From NCBI GenBank assembly GCA_032164245.1, contig JAVMKO010000020.1, forward strand, positions 8,893,206 through 8,957,205: a DNA stretch of 64,000 nucleotides, given 5' to 3'. The notes below the pieces were generated by a model. It saw nothing but the letters and a program-made list of their open reading frames with translations. It was not told where the DNA came from and did no database searches. The position numbers were made by a program, and so were the translations under genes. Within the stretch, counting starts at the first letter, position 1, and the number at the start of each line of letters is the position of its first letter. Source of the DNA: Sternotherus odoratus (Eukaryota > Chordata > Testudines > Kinosternidae). Of the stretch, positions 1 to 13,000 are shown one piece after another.

Positions 1-604
1 AAAGCTAAAACACTCCATTTCCTTTTACATCATATGGTTTTGTGTTTACATAAAACCCAACAGCTGGGACAGTTTTCTTCACCAATTATTTCTTCCCATT
101 ATAGTTGATATATGGCAGGAGTACACAAGTGAATGCCCACCCTGAAGAATAGTTACATTTTATTATCTGCCCTCCAAAGTGATGCTCTTATATTCCCAAA
201 CTGGAGGCACAGCAAACGCATTTGTGATTAAATGTTTGATAATTTATCAGTGAACGAAGTAACAGTATCAATGTTTATTGGCCCTGTGCCTCTTAAACCA
301 AATCTTCCACATGCTGCCAGCTCTCACGATTTATCCTTGAGAGAGCCTCAGTCATCTGAACTCCAGTTCAGGGATTCAAAAACCTTACTTCAATTTCAGG
401 AATGTTTCGAGTTTCCCTAGAGAATCGTAACGTTCTAATGGATGGTACTATATCCGGAGCAGAGGGAGGGGCGAAAGGGGAGCGAGAAAAATATCTCCAG
501 CAATTCTTATTTTAAAACATGATTTTTTATGCTTTTCCTGAACACACGTAAAGGGTAAGACGATCAAAATACATACCATTCTTTACTGGCAGGACTACCA
601 ATCC
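1..604. other. No gene or named repeat seen
   Basis: AT-rich single-copy-looking DNA; short open frames only. Confidence 0.5.
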
Positions 605-925
605 CAGGCATTGAAACATCATTAGCCAGGCCTCAAGAACTTGCCAGAGCTTGTTGTGAAGGCTGTGACTATAACAGGGTTCAAAAAAGAACTCGATAAA
701 TTCATGGAGGATAGGTCCATCAATGGCTATTAGTCAGGATGGACAGGAATTGTGTCCCTAGCCTCTGTTTGCCAGAAGCTGGGAATGGGCGACAGGGGAT
801 GGATCATTTGATGATTACCTGTTCTGTTCATCCCCTTGCATTGGCCACTGTCGGTAGACAGGACACTGGGCTAGAAGGACCTTTGGTCTGACCCGGTAGG
901 GCCGTTCTTACATTTCTTATGTAAA
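605..925 (+). mobile_element. CR1 LINE, 3' end fragment
   Basis: Contains the CR1 tail words 'aactcgataaattcatggag', 'cattggccactgtcggtaga' and 'gggctagaaggacctttggt', in plus orientation. 5'-truncated; no coding part remains. Confidence 0.8.
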
Positions 926-1004
926 AATCATGAGATTGGCTTTTTTTAAAATAATAAACTTTGAATAGCTCCGGGTTTTGGAGCCATTAGGTAGCCTGTA
1001 GAGA

Positions 1005-1265
1005 GGAAGGATGGTCTAGTAATTTGGGAAGATTGGAGATCTCGGTTCAAGTCTCTAATCTGCCACAGACTTTCTATGTGCACTTGGACATGTAACTTAG
1101 CCTCTCTGTGCCTTAGTTCCCCATCTATAAAATGGGATGATAGTATTTCCCTACCTCATGGGTTTTGGAGGGTAAAAATTGGAAGGAGCTCTGTTACCAC
1201 AGTGATGGAAGGCCTGATAAATACCTTAGCTATAAATGGTTCAAGATTTTCTTTGCAACCATGAG
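1005..1265 (+). mobile_element. Tortoise-type tRNA-derived SINE
   Basis: A-box-like 'tggtctagtaa' and B-box-like 'ggttcaagtct' are followed by 'aacttagcctctctgtgcct' and 'ccccatctataaaatggg', the usual body of this family. Confidence 0.8.
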
Positions 1266-1637
1266 AGCTTAAAACTTCTTTTCTGCTTTAAAAAAGAAAG
1301 CTGAGATTCTCATAAAATAACACAGCACCATGAATTGGGGCTTTGATGCAAACCCCAAATATGATAAAAATCACAAGAGATTTCAACACTGCTTTATGGC
1401 CTCCCCAGGAGAGTTTAGAATGAAGGGATTTAAACAAGTGTTTCACAAATGACAATGAATTTGGTATTGACTTTGGTCCTCAGTTAGGATTATTCATCAG
1501 TCTAGATCAGAACCAAATGTACTGAATGTGGTCAAAAGGATCTTAAAACTCTTTAATCTACTACAACAAGGGACCAAATCACCTGCATTGCAATGACCCT
1601 CCTGACTGAACTCACAGAGTCTTCTCTAAATAAGATG

Positions 1638-1832
1638 ATGAAGACTTGTGGCACCTTAGAGACTAACCAGTTTATTTCAGCATAAGCTTTCGTGGGCTAT
1701 AGCTCACTTCATCGGATGCAACTATAGCTATAGCCCATGAAAGCTTATGCTGAAAGTTAGTCTCTAAGGTGCCACAAGTCTTCCTTGTCTTATTTACGGA
1801 TACAGTCTAACACAGCTGCTAATCTTAAACAG
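1638..1832. repeat. Inverted pair of Penelope-like (hammerhead-bearing) repeats
   Basis: A minus-strand copy (1638-1720) and a plus-strand copy (about 1722-1832) meet head to head. Both carry 'gtctctaaggtgccacaagt'. The minus copy has CCGATGA (1715-1709), a stem II hairpin (1707-1692), GAAA (1691-1688) and a 3 bp stem III, the order of a hammerhead ribozyme; the residue at the expected cleavage site is G, so it should be inactive. Confidence 0.7.
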
Positions 1833-4800
1833 AGTCTTCATTGTAAGTCTGAGATCTACCCTGTGCAGGCTTGGTAGGTGGGGAGGGTGAATCATATTTC
1901 CATTGGCATGGGGGTTACCTGGAAAAGAGGTGCCAGACTATTATATTTTTCCCACATGGCGTCTCCCTAGATATAGCTAGACGTTTTGGAGTGGGCCCCA
2001 CCCAGGGGCACAAAGATTATTAGCGGCTAAATCTGCCCACCCCCGCTAATGGGACAAGGTGAGGGTGATTTCAGTTAACAGAACCTGCCCTTTCCTACAG
2101 TGCTGCTGCTGAAGGGGCGGATCCCCAGAGAGGAGACAAGCGGGGCTTTCAAGGGCCTCCAAGTCCCTTGTTCATAAAAGTGTTTCAAGGAGCAACCTGC
2201 TTTTTGTTTGCTCTTAAGCATGAGAGTCTCCAAGTGAAAATGCAGGAGCTAACATGGGATTTGGAGATGCCCGCTTTTCAGTCACACACTCAGTGATTCA
2301 GCTGTTAAGCTGAGCTGTAAGAAATAGGCCAGGGTTACACTGAGTTCTACTGTTTGCACTGGTTTCTTGAGCTCCTTCTCTGGTCTAGATCCCTTCTGAA
2401 ACCCAATCCCCTTTTTCCAGGTCCAGTAATCATCGTTTATAGTTATCTCATAGCATAAGCACACTCTCTACACAGGAGAAGGAATGCCTAAACCCACTGT
2501 TATTCAGGATTAGCTCAGGAACTATTATATGATGGAGTGAAATCCGCTCAATTGTGCATGGGTTGCAGCTCTGTTCCAGACTTTGTGTGTTTCTGTTGTT
2601 GTGCCTTTGCACAACACAGATTTAAGAGCTGTTAATTGGAAACTGCAAGAAAAGCAAGTTATTTGTGTTACTGCCAATAGCAGGAAATGCAGCAAGGGAA
2701 CCAACTAAAACCTTTACTTACTAAACCTCACTTGCCACCATTTATGTTAAGGAAAATCATTCTCTGGACAGTTGCACTGAATGAACTGCTCCCTTTCTGG
2801 AGACCCATCTGGTTTCCATTTTGTTATCTCCACATCATGAATTTTGAATTTTGTATCTCACATCCCACTAGGTTCTGCAGGAAAATTTAGTGAACAGCCA
2901 GACTGATATGAAATTTACTACAAGGGTAACTGAGAAACTGTTCTAGCCAACAGAGAGTTTATGAATTATTCCAAGGCAGAGTAGCTTGGGTCTGCAACTT
3001 TAATAGTTATTTGTGAATATATTCTCTGCATGGCAAGACTACGAAAAGCCAAAATGTGCCAACGGAAAGCAAAAAGTACACATCATTATTTGTGAACATT
3101 ACGTCCAGAGCCATAAATTGTTTTCTCCTTTGCCAAAAGAAAAGTAGGTTCCATGTGTTTATCAGGCTATTTTTAGAGGGTTTTATGCTTTCCACTATTT
3201 TGCTAGAATTTACAAAGTATTTGGGAGTTCAGTTGTCTAAGCCTTAATGCATGAGACATACCCCAAAAGAGGCAATTCAATTATTATAAGACTTGCTTTG
3301 ATTGTTGTTTATCACATGGCCTGCACTGCCTACTGGCTTAACTGGGTAATGCTTGCCTACGAAGCTCATCACAAGCAATATTTACATATGGATCTGGGAG
3401 TATTAATGGATTCCAGGGGACTCGTTAACAATCACATTCCCAGTGCTGATGCTCCTTTCTCATGCTGCAAAGGGATCATGGAAGGAGATGCAGGCATGTT
3501 ATCGGGGCACACTTTGTTATGCCTGAAACTGTGTATGAAAATACAACTCAGGGTTACCTAGTTATGTGCAAGGGTCAAAATGAACAAAAAATAGGCAGCG
3601 GTATTGATTCCATTTTCCCCTTAACACTGCCCGTGATGCATACATTGTCTCCATTCCTAGTCAGGCCTCTCCGGGCCATTTTGTTGCCTCCTCCACCAGG
3701 CCTGGTGAAAGGGCAGGTGGCAGAAGAAGCAGAGGAAGTGCACAAAAGCATGGAGAAGGAAGAAAAAAATATCAGGATGAGGGCAGGAAGGCGAGAGAAA
3801 GACACCGACCAGCCCAGTTCAAGCCCTGATCAGAGGTATTCCAAACAAAAGTTGAGAAAGAAGAAGAAATTGAGCCTCAGTCTGCTCACAGCAGTTTTAC
3901 ATCACTATGTAGTTCTAGTGACACCAGTAGAATGACTCCTGATTTGCATAGGCAAATTGTAGCCACACACACTTCTGCCAGAATCAAAATCTGCTTCTGG
4001 TTAAAGGAAGCTGATTGGTCGAGGCTCTAAAATGGATGGGTGTCTATTTTCCAGTTGCCAGCCCCGAGGACCAACGGAGATAATCGTAACAGCGTATACT
4101 CATTGAGGGGACACTGTACCCTCTCTAAATGCAAACAGTGCCAGTCTGCTCTGCTATGTTTATGAAACACACCAAGACAATTAAAGGATATTAGACACTT
4201 TTACCAAGACCTGATCACATTACCCAATCATAATCTCAGTGCTAACGAATGCCCAGAGGCTGCCTGAGGGATGTTTAGTTCACCACTAGATGGTTGCATC
4301 TTCCATTCTTGAGGCTCTGAAAGCCTTTCCTCTATTTTTCTTATTACCTAATTACAAGCCAGCCGGCTAGATTCCAGAACCAGATCCTCAGCTTCTGTAA
4401 ATCAGCAGATCTCCATGGACTTTAAGCTGTACCAATTTACCCCAGCCCTGACACGACAATGCAGATGCTACTGAATGGTGATGCCGTTTCAGTGTCATGC
4501 CCGGTGAGTTTGCGATCCACACGCCACAACTAGCCAACACAGCTGAGCAAATCTGCAGCCAAGATGCGGGTGGCCTCCCGCATTGACGTCCCCGAACCTT
4601 TGTTCAGATCCTATCATTTTTTTCTTCACCTACAAAACGCACAGGCATCCTAATAACTCACAAGATTCTCCCCTCGTTGCCTCACTGTTATCCATGGGGG
4701 AAGCATCTTTGTTTGAAGTCGTGGAGGCAGGTTGCTAGGATAACAGCACTTCCTTTCATTAGACATAACAATAAGAAGCCCATTCAAGCAGTATGTGCAA

Positions 4801-4929
4801 CATTGGGTATTGTATTTAGAGCAAGAAGAATATAAAAACTGTCACCTGCCATGCTGATGACATGACCGTCCAGCTGAGCAAGGAGATAGCCAGAAAAACG
4901 GTGCATCTCTGCTCAGAACACCTACTAGT
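1833..4929. other. Intergenic, no gene seen
   Basis: Apart from the palindrome at 4.4 kb nothing is recognised. Open frames up to 157 codons (3462-3935) have no known motif and end in Lys/Glu-rich low-complexity sequence. Confidence 0.5.
4381..4450. repeat. Palindromic 'CAGATCCTCAGC' repeat, copy 1
   Basis: 'cagatcctcagcttctgtaa' leads through 'atcagc' and 'ctccatggac' to a partial inverse. Matches copies at 58.5, 58.9 and 61.5 kb. Confidence 0.5.
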
Positions 4930-5365
4930 CAGATTCCCAGGCCAGAAAGGACCACTGTGGTCATCTAGACTGAGCTCCTGGATAACACAGGCCCTGACAC
5001 GTCCTCAAAATATTCCCTAGACTGAGCATATTTTTTTTAAAAGAGCCAATCTTGATCTTAAAATGGCCAGGGATAGAGAATCTGCCACAAGCCTTGGTAA
5101 ATTGTTCCAGTGGTTAGTTCTTTTCACTGTTAAAAAAAAAAGTCTCCTTCTTCTGAAGTTGAATTGCTCTAGCTTCAGCTGCCAGCCCTTGGATCATGTT
5201 ATATGTTTGTCTGCTAGATAGACGAGCCCGTTATCAAATATTTGTGCCCCACGTGGGAATCTTGTTTCATGACACTTGTAAGAATATCCAGCCAATTCTC
5301 TTTTGTTCCACCACTTCAGCCCCCTGTCGGTCAATAAATTCAGTGGAGTTATAGTTGCTCTGTGC
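4930..5365 (-). mobile_element. CR1 LINE, degenerate 3' fragment
   Basis: Minus-strand CR1 tail: 'ccaggccagaaaggaccac' at its 3' end, then 'ttggtaaattgttccagtgg' and 'gagcccgttatcaaatattt'. Related to the copy at 31.8 kb. Full of stops. Confidence 0.65.
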
Positions 5366-5372
5366 TGATGAG

Positions 5373-5635
5373 ACAAGATGGTCCAGTGGGTAGAGCACTA
5401 GACAGAGTCAGGAGATCTGGGGTTTGTTCTGGACTCTGACACTGACCTGCTGTAAGACCTACTGCAAATTGTTTCACCTCTCTATTAACCCTCCCACCTT
5501 GCATCCATCTTGTCTTTTTAGATTGTAAGGTGCTCAGGGCAGGCAGGGGCTGTCTCACACTATGTTTGTACAACACCAGAAACATCTCAGTGAAAGGCCT
5601 GTAGGTGTTTATACAAATAATAATAGCTGATGTAA
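5373..5635 (+). mobile_element. Tortoise-type tRNA-derived SINE
   Basis: Clear A box ('tggtccagtgggtagagcac'), weak B box, then 'tagattgtaaggtgctcagg' and 'ctatgtttgtacaacacc' of the SINE 3' half. Confidence 0.85.
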
Positions 5636-5954
5636 CTGAGAAACGTGTTAAACTATGAAGAAGGCGGTTTCCTACACAGAGAAGTGTGCACAGTACAAAT
5701 CCCAGATACCTTTCATGGGTTAATAATAAATTTGCATTTTAACACCTCATTCACATTGAAGGGTGAATCCCAAAATGTAGCTATGTCAGAGAAGGCTGAG
5801 GAAAGGGCTGAGTGGATCAAGCAGATACCGGCGATAAGGAGCAAGACGAGGGGAGGTTTTGTCAAGGGACTTCTAAACATAGAACTGGAATAGCATCAAA
5901 GAATGCCAGCAAAGCAGCCAAGAGAACCAAGGGAAGGTAGGCTACATAGTCACA

Positions 5955-6050
5955 GTCAAAGATTCAGGCCATAAGGAACCACCAGATTATCTGGTCTGAC
6001 CTCCTGTATCTCACGGGTCACCAACACCCCTCAGCACTGGCACACTAAAC
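5955..6050 (-). mobile_element. Short CR1 3'-end fragment
   Basis: 'gattcaggccataaggaacc' and 'tctggtctgacctcctgtat' match the end of the minus-strand CR1 copies elsewhere in the window. Confidence 0.5.
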
Positions 6051-8654
6051 CCAACAACCAAAATTAGACCGATGTCTATGACCAAGCTAAATGTTTATAT
6101 GATGCTTTCTCACCTAAGACTAACGAGAGGGTCTATACCCGTTATAACAACCATTCCACCCCGGGTTCACTAAATAGTCCGGGGACGATCCTCAGCTGAT
6201 GTAAACTGTGTGAAAAAGCTATGACCTCCTACAACAGCCAAGAATCTGTCTCTGCAGCAATGGATCCAGAATCTTTGTGGACTGGTCCAGCTCACGTCTG
6301 CAAAAGAAACCCTACCACGTTAGCTTTTGAGGGCTTATCCAAAACCCATCCATGTCTGACCGACCCTCAGCTGTCGGCATGAAGTCAGAGGCACGGAGAG
6401 CTGATTTGCATTGGCTGAGGCTCTTCCCCCATGACTTCAGTGGACTTTAGACCAGATCCTAACAGAGCTTCATGGTCATTTTAGAAATGTGTTAATTTCA
6501 TCAGGGCTGTTAATGCACCTGGAATTGTACTATGTTAATTTATGTGAAGGGCAATGAAAATTGCAGCTACATCTTTATTTAAGGCAGCCAACCATGCATT
6601 CTAAATCAGCTGTGTTATGTCAAACAACGAATGATGGTTATACTTTCAGGCTTTGAAAATGAGCAGCTCATTATTCTTAACCTGAGGGATAACAGTGAAC
6701 CAAAAAAATAAATAAATAAACGCTAATAATGTCCTAAACTAAATTTAGATGAGAGACCATCTCCGTCAATGGCAAGGCTAGAATTAATGAAACAAAAAGG
6801 CATTCATTCAAGCTGCGGGGTAAATTAACATGAGAAAATCAAAATCAATTTCACGGTGTAGCCCGATACAAAGGAATCAACCTCATTCCCTTGCCTCTGT
6901 ATTAGTCTGGCTTGTAAGCAGCTGTGTAATAATCAGGTGGTCCAGAGACATTTACACAGAACACATCACAGGAGACCGCCAGTACCAGGTCGAGTAATGA
7001 AGACCGCCAACCAGGGAAATAACCCACTTCCTCCCTTCCCCTCTCGAACCAAAGGACGCACCCCATCCATGTACTTATTCTCTACACCACTCCTAACTTG
7101 GACTCTTAATACATTCCAGGGGTGTCATAACTGAGCCAATTTATCCATTTACACTTTAAAATCTCCCACACTCCAATCTGGATCTATACTGGTTACATGA
7201 CATGTATGTATCTCATAAACCTTGTAACTGATACTTCTAATCCCCCATAACCCAAGCCCAACCCCAGATGAACAGTACCTTCCCTTCTTAACTTGTGTAA
7301 ATTTGACTTTAAACATTAACTTTAATAAAAAATGTATATCTCAGCTGCTTCAGAGCAAATTAGTATATCCAGAATAATTCTCGAGTGGAATTTCCATTGT
7401 CCATGGAACCTCTGACTTAAGGCTTCACTGAAGACCCACAGAAGAATTATTTTCCTTTTTCATGACAAGATCCAATGGCTGAAAGGAAATGTCATTGAAA
7501 TTCAAACAAAAAATAAGATGCATATTTTTAACTCAGTTTTGCTGAAACATTTCAATGTTTCTGAATCTGCATTCTTTCCCTGAAAAGGGGGGGTTTCCCT
7601 GAACATTTTTGCCTCAGCTTTATTTAGGATCCTAATTTCCATTGAAAATCATTGAAGGTGCATCGAAAGTCAGTGAAACTTAGAAGTCACCGGGATGCAT
7701 TTGAAAATCCCTGCATTATCATCAAGATCCCTACTAGCTTTAGAATCTATGAATCACTTTTGCTCTTTTTAACCACCCAAAGGCATAAATCTGTTTCCTG
7801 ATAGATATCCAGTTATTAAGGCTCTCTCGCCACATGAGAGAGGCAGATGTCTAATTCTTTTAATCAGCCCTGAAGAGCATACAATCGTGCTATCAACAAA
7901 ATTATGGCAATAGGACATTTGTCTGGTAATAGCACCAAAATCCACACTATGCTGATAACTCTAGAAGCACCTTCATAAAACATATGCTGCCCCAAAACAT
8001 TGCCTTCTGGGGAAGTGATCCTTCTGCTTTGAAGCGGACATTGTTGTCTTCATTGTTTCCATGAAAGTTTCCCAGGAAAACGTCCTTGGTGTACACCATC
8101 TGACACCTTAATTCTGATGGTAACAGGAGCAAAAGAGACTCTTGTCTTTTTCTTGGCTTCAAAGAGGTCTGTCGCAGCCTTGGGCTGACAGGCTCTGTGA
8201 AACAAGCAGCTTCCGCATCCTTCCAGAGCAAGTGGCTGTCACTGGGAGACCTTTCCTGCAACAAAAAAACAGCATGTGAAGAATCTCCAGACCAGAGAAG
8301 ACAGAGATGTATGACTGTGACATCTGTAGTTTTCTTTATTTCTAAATCAAACTCGTAGACCAGGCATGATGCCAAAAGGCAATTCTCAAAATAGGAGTTT
8401 CCACTCCCTTAACGTCAGGCAGCAAACTGCCCTTCCAAACTGGGAGACGTGCTAATATTATTTTTTCAGATGTTCTTGAGCTCTCTCCTGAGTCATTTTG
8501 GTTTTTGGACAAACTATTTTCAGCGCTAGCAAGAGGTTCGACGGCCCAGAGACTGAAACTATCTAGCCACAGAACAGTCACAGCCACCAAAGTAAGCGTG
8601 TTTCTAATTTCCCCTGGAGAGAACCCATCTAAGGATGATTGGGTAACTTACAGA
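6051..8654. other. Intergenic, possible conserved non-coding stretch
   Basis: 6450-6870 looks free of repeats and is rich in homeodomain-type words (TTAATT, ATTAAT), which is how conserved non-coding elements often look; unproven. The rest shows nothing. Confidence 0.3.
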
Positions 8655-8865
8655 AGAAGTGGGGATGGACTTCTGGTTACAGCATTGGATTCAGGAGATC
8701 AGGATTCAGTTCCTGGTTCTAACACAAACTTCTCCATGTAACCTTGGCTGAGTCAGATAACATCTCTGTGCATCAGCCCCTTGTGTGTATAATGAGGATA
8801 ATGCTATGCAGGAGGGTATTGGTGGCTGCCTGCAATTATGTCTTAGATCCATGGGCAATCACAGA
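8655..8865 (+). mobile_element. Tortoise-type tRNA-derived SINE, diverged
   Basis: 'acttctggttacagcattgg', B-box-like 'gattcagttcc', then 'aaccttggctgagtcag' and 'catctctgtgcatcagcccc'. Confidence 0.65.
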
Positions 8866-9382
8866 CTTCCCTGAAGCTAATGAGAACTAGCCACCTTTCA
8901 TTCAGGCTAAAGGAAGGGAGCAATTCAATACCTCTTTTGTTTAGTGATTGCTAAAATAACAGAAGCCACCACCCAAGGCATTGGGCCAGCTGGAAAGGCC
9001 TGAGCAAGAACTAACTCAGATAATGAGAGGGGAAATCTGGGGAATGATTCAAATGCAGAGGTTGGGGTGTCCATTGGTGGAGCTGGGCGTCTCAAAAGCA
9101 GAAAGCCAACCAGAAAGCAAGCAGACAAGGAGAGAATCAGTGTGAAAGTGGCCATGGTAGGAAGCCCAGAGAGATCATAGGGCACAGTAGGGGCTGAAAA
9201 GTAAGCCAGGATTTTTGAACCTGCTGCTCCTTGTTCCCACTGTGCAATTCTTTGTAACTGAACAGCATTACACCAAAGAAACACCTGACTCGCATCATCA
9301 GTTTCTCCTCCTCTGGCAACAACCCAAGAATGCCCCCAAATAAAGGCTAACCACAGGGGCTGAAGGGCAACACTGTTTCCCC

Positions 9383-9500
9383 CACTATTTGTCTGTCTCG
9401 TCTCTTTAGACAGTAAGGTTTTCAGGAAAGCACTGTCCTACTGTGCAGATGTACAGAATCTAACACAAGGAGACTGTGATCTTTGCTATTGCCTCTAGGT
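9383..9500 (+). mobile_element. SINE 3' half
   Basis: 'ttgtctgtctcgtctcttta' followed by 'cagatgtacagaatctaaca' is the 3' half of the tortoise-type SINE without its tRNA head. Confidence 0.5.
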
Positions 9501-9512
9501 CAGTGAAACTGA

Positions 9513-9820
9513 GGTCTGGTCTACAATGCTGGGGGGAGGGGGAATTGTTCTAAGTTACACAACTTCAGCTACATGAATAATGTAGCTGAAGTTGACGTAC
9601 TTAGATCTACTCACAACGGTATCTTCACTGCAGTGAGTCGACTGCTGCCACTTCCCCCATCAACTTTGCCTGCACCTCTCGTTCTGGTGGAGTACCGGAG
9701 GCAACAGGAGAGCGCTCGGCGATTCATTTATCATGCCCGGACTAGACGTGATAAATCGACACACACACACCACTGGATCGATTGCTGTCCATCAATGCAG
9801 CCGGTAATGTGGACAAGCCC
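9513..9820. mobile_element. Harbinger-like MITE, copy 1
   Basis: Imperfect terminal inverted repeats 'ggtctggtctac' and 'ggacaagccc' (reverse of GGGCTTGTCC). Inside, 'acttcagctacatgaataa' and 'tgtagctgaagttgacgt' form a hairpin. About the same layout as the copy at 45.56-45.84 kb. The 92-codon open frame inside is not a gene. Confidence 0.65.
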
Positions 9821-9959
9821 TCAGACCTCAGCAGTTCAGGAGCCAAATTAGCAATTAACATTGCCCAAAAGAGCCACATAAGTGTGAATTAATTGTTTCA
9901 TTTACTATAGTACTATATATTCATATTTAAACAGTATGATGGGAAAGTATTTAGTGTGT

Positions 9960-10026
9960 TTGTGTATATATATTATTATATATGTATATATTATGTATAT
10001 TATATACATATATAATATATACATAA
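9960..10026. repeat. TA-rich palindromic microsatellite
   Basis: 'tatattatgtatattatata' followed by its near-inverse; could extrude a cruciform. Confidence 0.8.
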
Positions 10027-11929
10027 AAAATTCTTATAGCAAAATGACTGACCACATATTCTATTTGATCAACTGCAACAGATTAATAACATAGTAAAAA
10101 CATCCTGAATAACTTAGATCAGTTAATCATTAAATCACACGGTGTTTTAATAGCCTGGGCCACAAAGAGCCACAGGAGACACATTGCAGCTCACCAGGCT
10201 CAGTCTAAGTATTACTGCTCTAGGGGCTACCATAGAACCGGTAACAAATCACAATAATAAACTTGCCCGCTCGGTGGTCTCGCTGCTGAGATTCCCTGTG
10301 GGGAAGTCGTCGGCGGTGGCAGCTGTAGAGTTTGTAAACACTTCTCTACTACAGACTGGAGGAAGGATTATCTTGTGTTTCACCTGGTAATTATTAGCAT
10401 GCATCGTGTTTATTATGGTGATGCCGAGGGATCCACCCAGATCCATGCTCCATTCTGCTAGGCAGACAGCAGATTAGAGTAGACTGTCCTTGCCCTTCTC
10501 ACTAGGCAGGGCACACAGAGGGTAGAGAAAAGAGGTCCGACCTATAAGCAGAAAAACCTTTTTTTTTTTCTTTCTCATTAACAACCTGGGCTGAATTTGA
10601 ACACGTAGCCTAGTAGGGTGAGGTTACCCATTATCCAAGTCTCTCGGCCATCCCGGCCTCATGCTTTATTTGGCTGAGAGCGTCAGCCACGATCATTCAT
10701 CAGAAATCCTTAAGCACCACGTTATGCATAAAATGCTGAGGATTCCTTCTTCACAAGCCCCATTTAACGTCCCCATTATTGTTCTTTAGTTTAGGTGATC
10801 CTTTTCACTGTGGAAATCAGCTCTTTGCCTTTCGCCCCTTTTCCCCTGGCTTCTAGGACTTTTAAGCCATCTTCGCAAGTTCCCATAGCAGTTCCAGGAA
10901 TCTGGGTGTGAGGAAATAGGTTTAAAAATTCATCTATATTTCAAGCCCAATATTTCCTGCCAGCGAAAATGCTAAAGGAGGCAGTTTGTCTTTTAAACAC
11001 AGCAATGCTAAGAAAAAGAAGTGAAAATCACATGAGTTTAATCTTTCCTCACACATTATATTACCCAAAAGGGGAGGAAAAGTGCCTAGAAATAACGCAG
11101 TTGCCAGGAGGGAGACCTTGCAGCAAATATTAATCCTGTGCATTTCTAGAGCTTCTGTCATTGGAGGATTTGAAAGGGCTTTATACACACTAAGGGTGGG
11201 GGGCTTAAAACTGCTCAGCATTGACTTAAGTCAATATTTAAACTCCCACTGACTTTTATGGGAGCAGCATTAGGCTTTTGAAAATGCTATCTTAATTCAT
11301 CCTTATAGCCCCCAGTGATACTTTTAATTTCCAGCACTCAGTTTCCCCATCTGTAATATGGGGATAAGCAATTTCTCCAGGATCAAGCAGTAGTAGAACC
11401 CTTGTGTCCTCATACTGACACCACTAAGATCCGCCTCTCAGTCCTCCACCACCAGCTTTCAGTAACAGAGACCACACATGGGTGCAGGGATCCATGTTAG
11501 CCCATCGCATTACACAGGATTTTGGCCTATGGGGTCTAACAATCATACTGAAATCAATGAGACTACTCAAGTGCTTAAAGCTAAGAACATGCTTATGTAC
11601 TTCGCTAAAATAGGGCCTAAAAGAACATTTGTCTATTATAGGAAATTGTCTTTAATTCCAACTACTAATGACCAGTGTTAAAACAGAATGTAGAGGAACT
11701 TTACAAAGAATTCAAACAAGCGCCTTGGGACGCAGGATTACATCCCGTTTCCATGGTTTATTCATAACATGGGTGTTTTATTTCTAACTAGTTGCTTTTT
11801 TACAGAACCATTTAAAATCCATGTGACAGGTTACAGCTAAACCTAATCTGTGCAAATGTCAGGGTTTCGCAGTTTATGTTTCTAAGTTTAGATAATATAG
11901 CAGAGGGATTTCTTTTTTAAAAAATGACT

Positions 11930-12005
11930 TTAAGACTCTCTCCGTAGCCCATTGAAGTCAATTAAGAGACTCCCATTGACTTTAATGGCCTTCTGGATTG
12001 GGCCT
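11930..12005. repeat. Hairpin repeat 'CCATTGAAGTCAAT'
   Basis: 'cccattgaagtcaatt' and 'ccattgactttaatggcc' are near inverses 16 bases apart; this motif is scattered widely in the window. Confidence 0.5.
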
Positions 12006-12077
12006 TTATGGACAGACTACTAGAGGGTGACTGCATTCTAGAGTTCGCCTTGGTTCATTCATGATCAACTGGAGAAT

Positions 12078-12092
12078 TCTGCCATCTTGTGG
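12078..12092 (-). promoter_or_regulatory. CTCF-like site
   Basis: CCACAAGATGGCAGA on the minus strand fits the CTCF core (CCASYAGRKGGCRSY) except at two weak positions. Motif match only. Confidence 0.35.
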
Positions 12093-12784
12093 TTTGTTGG
12101 ACTTATGAAACATAAACCACGTCGTATGGGAAACGACTCTTAGCTGGATTAGAGAAAAAAATCCCAGGCGTTCTCAGCAAATTGGGAGAGGAAGAACCTC
12201 CAGTAATAGATAATGAAGGTTTGATTATCAACACAAGAACAGACTAGCCCCACACTATCAGCAAGGGCAGAGTTTTCATTGTTTTGTATTTCTTTCCTGT
12301 GACGATTCCAGCTTTTGATCAGTTCTGCTGGATCTTTTGATGTTGGTCCGGCTCTTTCAAAGCAGTGTAAATGAGCAAGCTATTGGTGTGATGTCCATGG
12401 GATCACACAGAGCTGTCCGATAATACTGCAGTAGCCTCATGCACATACTCTTAATGGAGACTAATTGCCAGTAAAACACAACACCTGCTCCCCAAAAGGC
12501 CGCTGGTCCAGTGCTCTAATTGGGCCTCTCTCATTGAAGCCCTGGGATCTGATCTGAGGCTTTGCTGGGGCTTCACCTGAGTTAAAGAAGTGGGAGTGGC
12601 TGTGCGGAAGGAATATTCATAAAAGGCACTGCAGATGAACACTGGTGCGTGTGATCATTGTGGCTGAAATTAACATGGGGATGTTAGAAGCAGAAAATGG
12701 GTTTGAGCTGCGGACTAAGACTTCCGTCACATGCTGTACCATTCTGATTCATGGCATCGATCTGGCCCTTAGTAATCCCTAGCT

Positions 12785-13000
12785 CTTAGCTAGCATCTTT
12801 CATCAGTAGATCTTCAAGTGCTTTACAAAGGAGATCAGCATCATTAGCCCCATGTCACAAAAGGAGGAAACTGAGGCACTGAGAGGGCGAAGTGTCTTGC
12901 CCAAAGTTGCCTAGCGGGCCAGTGAGAGCTGAAATAGACACTAGTTCTGCTGATTTTCAGTCCAGTGCTATGTCCAGTAGACACCACTGCCTCCTTCAAC
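12785..13000 (+). mobile_element. MIR-like SINE
   Basis: 'gtgctttacaaaggagatca', 'aaactgaggcactgagaggg' and 'gtcttgcccaaagttgcc' are the MIR core words. Confidence 0.7.

Larger units (their letters stand above)
10027..12777. other. Intergenic, no gene seen
   Basis: Only the small hairpin repeat at 11.9 kb and scattered simple sequence. Confidence 0.5.

Noticed and set aside
3247..3935. Open frames of 104 and 157 codons
   Set aside because: No motif, no splice context, low-complexity Lys/Glu end.
5373..5450. A functional tRNA gene (A and B boxes present)
   Set aside because: No complete cloverleaf; it is the head of a SINE.
7947..8741. Overlapping frames of 142, 82 and 78 codons as a possible gene
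   Set aside because: No conserved protein recognised and frames on opposite strands overlap.
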